The translations under genes and the position numbers were made by a program. From Acidobacteriaceae bacterium (GTDB lineage Bacteria > Acidobacteriota > Terriglobia > Terriglobales > Acidobacteriaceae), in assembly GCA_027449965.1 (NCBI GenBank), contig DAIDKP010000002.1, positions 1 to 64,000 on the forward strand: a DNA stretch of 64,000 nt, written 5' to 3'. The notes under the pieces were generated by a model, which worked only from the letters and a program-made list of their open reading frames with translations, did not search any database and was not told where the DNA came from. The stretch's first letter is position 1. Every line of letters starts with the position of its first letter. Positions 62,202 through 64,000 of this stretch are shown piece after piece.

Positions 62202-62315
62202 TAGCTCGCATTCGCATCGCGATCCTTTGTTGTGCTCATGTGGGTCGCAGGTGGAGTGGCGAAGGACCATGCAAGAGCGGATTCTGTGCTGGAATGACGA
62301 CCGGAAACGCAAAAT
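62202..62315. repeat. Intergenic repeat family, copy 3 (diverged)
   Basis: Aligned in order with copies 1 and 2: TTCGCATCGCGATCC, GGGTCGCAGGTGGAGTGG, GCGGATTCTGTGCTGGAATG and ACGACCGGAAACGC. Identity is lower but block order and spacing agree. It lies between the CcdC-like gene and the converging rocD. Confidence 0.4.
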
Positions 62316-63539
62316 TCAGGCAGTGAGTGCGGCTTCAATCTGGTCGAGTCCCCAGACGAGGTCTTCGCGAGCGATGACCAGCGGTGGGGCGATGCGGATG
62401 ACGGTCGAGTGTGTCTCCTTGCACAGGACGCCGCGCTGCTGAAGGTCTTCGCAGATGGGCCGCGCGGGCTGGTTCAGCTCGATGGCGATCCAGAGTCCGC
62501 GACCACGAACCTGGCGCACGCGTGGACTGGCGATGCTGCGGAGGCGATCGAGTGCGAAGGCGCCGAGTTCGGCGGAACGCTGGATGAGATCTTCGTCGAT
62601 GAGGACGCGCAACGCGGCGCGTGCGACGGCGCAGGCGAGGGGATTGCCGCCAAAGGTGCTGCCGTGGTCGCCGGGATGGAAGACGCCGAGGATCTGGCGC
62701 GAAGCGAGGACGGCGGAGACGGGATAGTAGCCGCCTGCGAGAGCTTTGCCGATGATGGCGACGTCGGGGCGAATGTTTTCGTGCTCGAAGGCGAAGAGCT
62801 TGCCGGTGCGTCCGAGGCCGGATTGGATTTCGTCGGCGATGAGCAGGACGTTGTGTTTGCGGCAGAGAGCGGCGGCGGCGGCGAGATAGCCGTCGGGCGG
62901 AAGGATGATGCCGGCTTCGCCCTGAATAGGCTCGACGAGAAAGGCGGCGGTGTGGGGCGTGATGGCCTGCTCGAGCGCGTCGATGTCGCCGAAGGAAACG
63001 GTGCGGAAGCCCGGCGCGAAGGGGCCGAAGCCGGAGCGGTATTGAGGGTCTGACGAGAAGCCGACGATGGCGATAGTGCGGCCGTGGAAGTTGCCGGAGG
63101 CGACGAGAATCTCGGTCTGATTGGCGGGGATGCCTTTGACGGTTTCGCCCCATTTGCGCGCGGCTTTGAGTGCGGTTTCGACGGCCTCGGCACCGGAGTT
63201 CATGGGCAGCGCCATCTGGAAGCCGGTGAGCGCGTGCAGGTCGCGGTAGAGCAGTGGGAGTTGGTCGTTGCGAAAGGCGCGCGAGGTGAGCGTCACCTTC
63301 TGTGCCTGATCGAGCATGGCGCGCAGGATGGCGGGATGACAGTGGCCCTGGTTAACGGCGGAGTAGGCGGCGAGGCAATCGAGATAGCGGCGGCCCTCGA
63401 CATCGTAGACCCATGCGCCTTCGGCACGGGCGACAACTACATCGAGCGGATGGTAGTTGTGCGCGCCGTACTGCTCTTCGAGCGCGATGAGTTCCGCGGC
63501 GGCGAGTTCGTTTTCCGTGGCCAGAGTGGTGGGTGTCAT
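62316..63539 (-). CDS. rocD: Ornithine--oxo-acid aminotransferase
   Basis: A 407-residue class III aminotransferase from ATG 63539. [89 protein letters not shown] and the PLP lysine in [16 protein letters not shown] are those of ornithine aminotransferase rather than acetylornithine aminotransferase. It converts ornithine to glutamate-5-semialdehyde, following arginase. It starts 88 nt after the siroheme reductase gene on the same strand. Confidence 0.92.
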   Translation of the reverse strand: MTPTTLATENELAAAELIALEEQYGAHNYHPLDVVVARAEGAWVYDVEGRRYLDCLAAYSAVNQGHCHPAILRAMLDQAQKVTLTSRAFRNDQLPLLYRDLHALTGFQMALPMNSGAEAVETALKAARKWGETVKGIPANQTEILVASGNFHGRTIAIVGFSSDPQYRSGFGPFAPGFRTVSFGDIDALEQAITPHTAAFLVEPIQGEAGIILPPDGYLAAAAALCRKHNVLLIADEIQSGLGRTGKLFAFEHENIRPDVAIIGKALAGGYYPVSAVLASRQILGVFHPGDHGSTFGGNPLACAVARAALRVLIDEDLIQRSAELGAFALDRLRSIASPRVRQVRGRGLWIAIELNQPARPICEDLQQRGVLCKETHSTVIRIAPPLVIAREDLVWGLDQIEAALTA

Positions 63540-63627
63540 GGATCGTCTCGATTCTGTTGTGTGCGCCGTTTGGGGTGCGCTGTGGGTATGGTAACGCCGC
63601 ATGGTGGCGGCGGAAAACTGGCGCGGA

Positions 63628-64000
63628 TTATGCGGGAGCGTTCTCCAGAAAGGCGCGCAGCTCGTCCGTGGAGTGACGGGCAAACCAGGCGCGGAGATTT
63701 TCGTCCGGGTTGTGCTGGTGCTGATAGGCGCGGAAGAGGCGTTCAAGCGCGTCGGGCACATCCTGAGAGCGGCAGCGGTAGTTGACCTGACGGGCGAAGC
63801 CGGCGTGCTGGCCGAGCGCGCCGCCGAGGGCAAAGTACCAGGCATCGACCAGTTCGCCTTCGTGCTTGATTTTTTTGCCTTCCAGGCCGACGTCGCCGAT
63901 CCAGGCCTGTCCGCAATTGTTGGGGCAGCCGGTAACGTGGAGCTTCAGGTGCTGGTCAAAGCCGGGCAGACGGGCATCCATTTCTTCGGCAAGCCAGCGG
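63628..64000 (-). CDS. Siroheme nitrite/sulfite reductase, C-terminal part (partial)
   Basis: The frame enters from the right edge ([14 protein letters not shown]) and ends at 63628, so only about 123 C-terminal residues are present. [20 protein letters not shown] contains the last two Cys (CxxxC) of the four that bind the [4Fe-4S]-siroheme centre. [13 protein letters not shown] and a helical tail follow. The family reduces nitrite to ammonia or sulfite to sulfide with ferredoxin; the visible part does not decide which. Confidence 0.88.
   Translation of the reverse strand, partial: RWLAEEMDARLPGFDQHLKLHVTGCPNNCGQAWIGDVGLEGKKIKHEGELVDAWYFALGGALGQHAGFARQVNYRCRSQDVPDALERLFRAYQHQHNPDENLRAWFARHSTDELRAFLENAPA

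Noticed and set aside
1..64000. CRISPR arrays, insertion sequences, integrases, prophage or defence islands
   Set aside because: No regular spacer repeats, transposase, integrase or restriction genes were seen on either strand.

Overview
The window reads as chromosomal DNA of a Gram-negative, GC-rich, carbohydrate-degrading soil bacterium, most likely an Acidobacteriota of the Acidobacteriaceae type. This is inferred from gene content, not from any search: a KDO/LPS gene (kdsB), many secreted glycosidases, remnants of a choice-of-anchor Q protein and of a TonB energy transducer, and several large lineage-specific secreted proteins. I see no rRNA, tRNA, CRISPR, prophage or insertion sequence.

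Layout. 1-13.6 kb is a hemicellulose/arabinan locus: a GH51 arabinofuranosidase (cut by the left edge), a metallo-beta-lactamase-fold hydrolase, a secreted CocE/NonD-type acyl hydrolase, a LysR regulator, a second GH51, a secreted CE1-like esterase, a Tat-exported GH127 beta-L-arabinofuranosidase and a GH31 alpha-xylosidase/glucosidase. Almost every enzyme has an export signal, and three promoters share an AT-rich palindromic motif that could be the LysR operator. 13.9-21.4 kb holds trxB-yggS-DUF167, a sodium/solute symporter, DUF503, an FeS-type photolyase and a D-aminoacylase-like amidohydrolase. 21.5-25.2 kb has a diguanylate cyclase and a divergent arginase. 25.2-26.0 kb is a chimeric pseudogene. 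26.4-34.9 kb has ddl, a membrane protein, a reverse-strand run (M28 peptidase, rhomboid-like protein, FliB-like protein, fabD), a LysW-like zinc ribbon coupled to a small secreted protein, and gluQ. 35-44.3 kb has a Y-family polymerase, two tiny membrane proteins, two lineage-specific proteins and a GH38 alpha-mannosidase. 44.6-49.7 kb is a tight rnc-lepB-lepB-asmA operon. 49.8-56.8 kb is housekeeping (HAD phosphatase, kdsB, hemL, DCC protein, purMN, recX). 56.9-64 kb has a degenerate histidine kinase, a secreted protein, an aminotransferase, a CcdC-like protein, ornithine aminotransferase and the end of a siroheme nitrite/sulfite reductase.

How the genes fit together. The left locus would strip arabinose, xylose and acyl decorations from plant polymers outside the cytoplasm. 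Arginase and ornithine aminotransferase, though 38 kb apart, form an arginine-to-glutamate-semialdehyde route. purM/purN act in one pathway and kdsB/hemL are adjacent housekeeping genes.

Most interesting for follow-up: a rhomboid homologue lacking both catalytic residues, a histidine kinase lacking its phospho-acceptor His and N-box, an orphan LysW-like carrier protein, a GluQ with a repeat-born insertion in its zinc loop, a chimeric choice-of-anchor/TonB relic, a two-copy palindromic 3'-end element, and a three-copy intergenic repeat family at 60-62 kb. I did not find a clear new multi-gene defence or mobile system.
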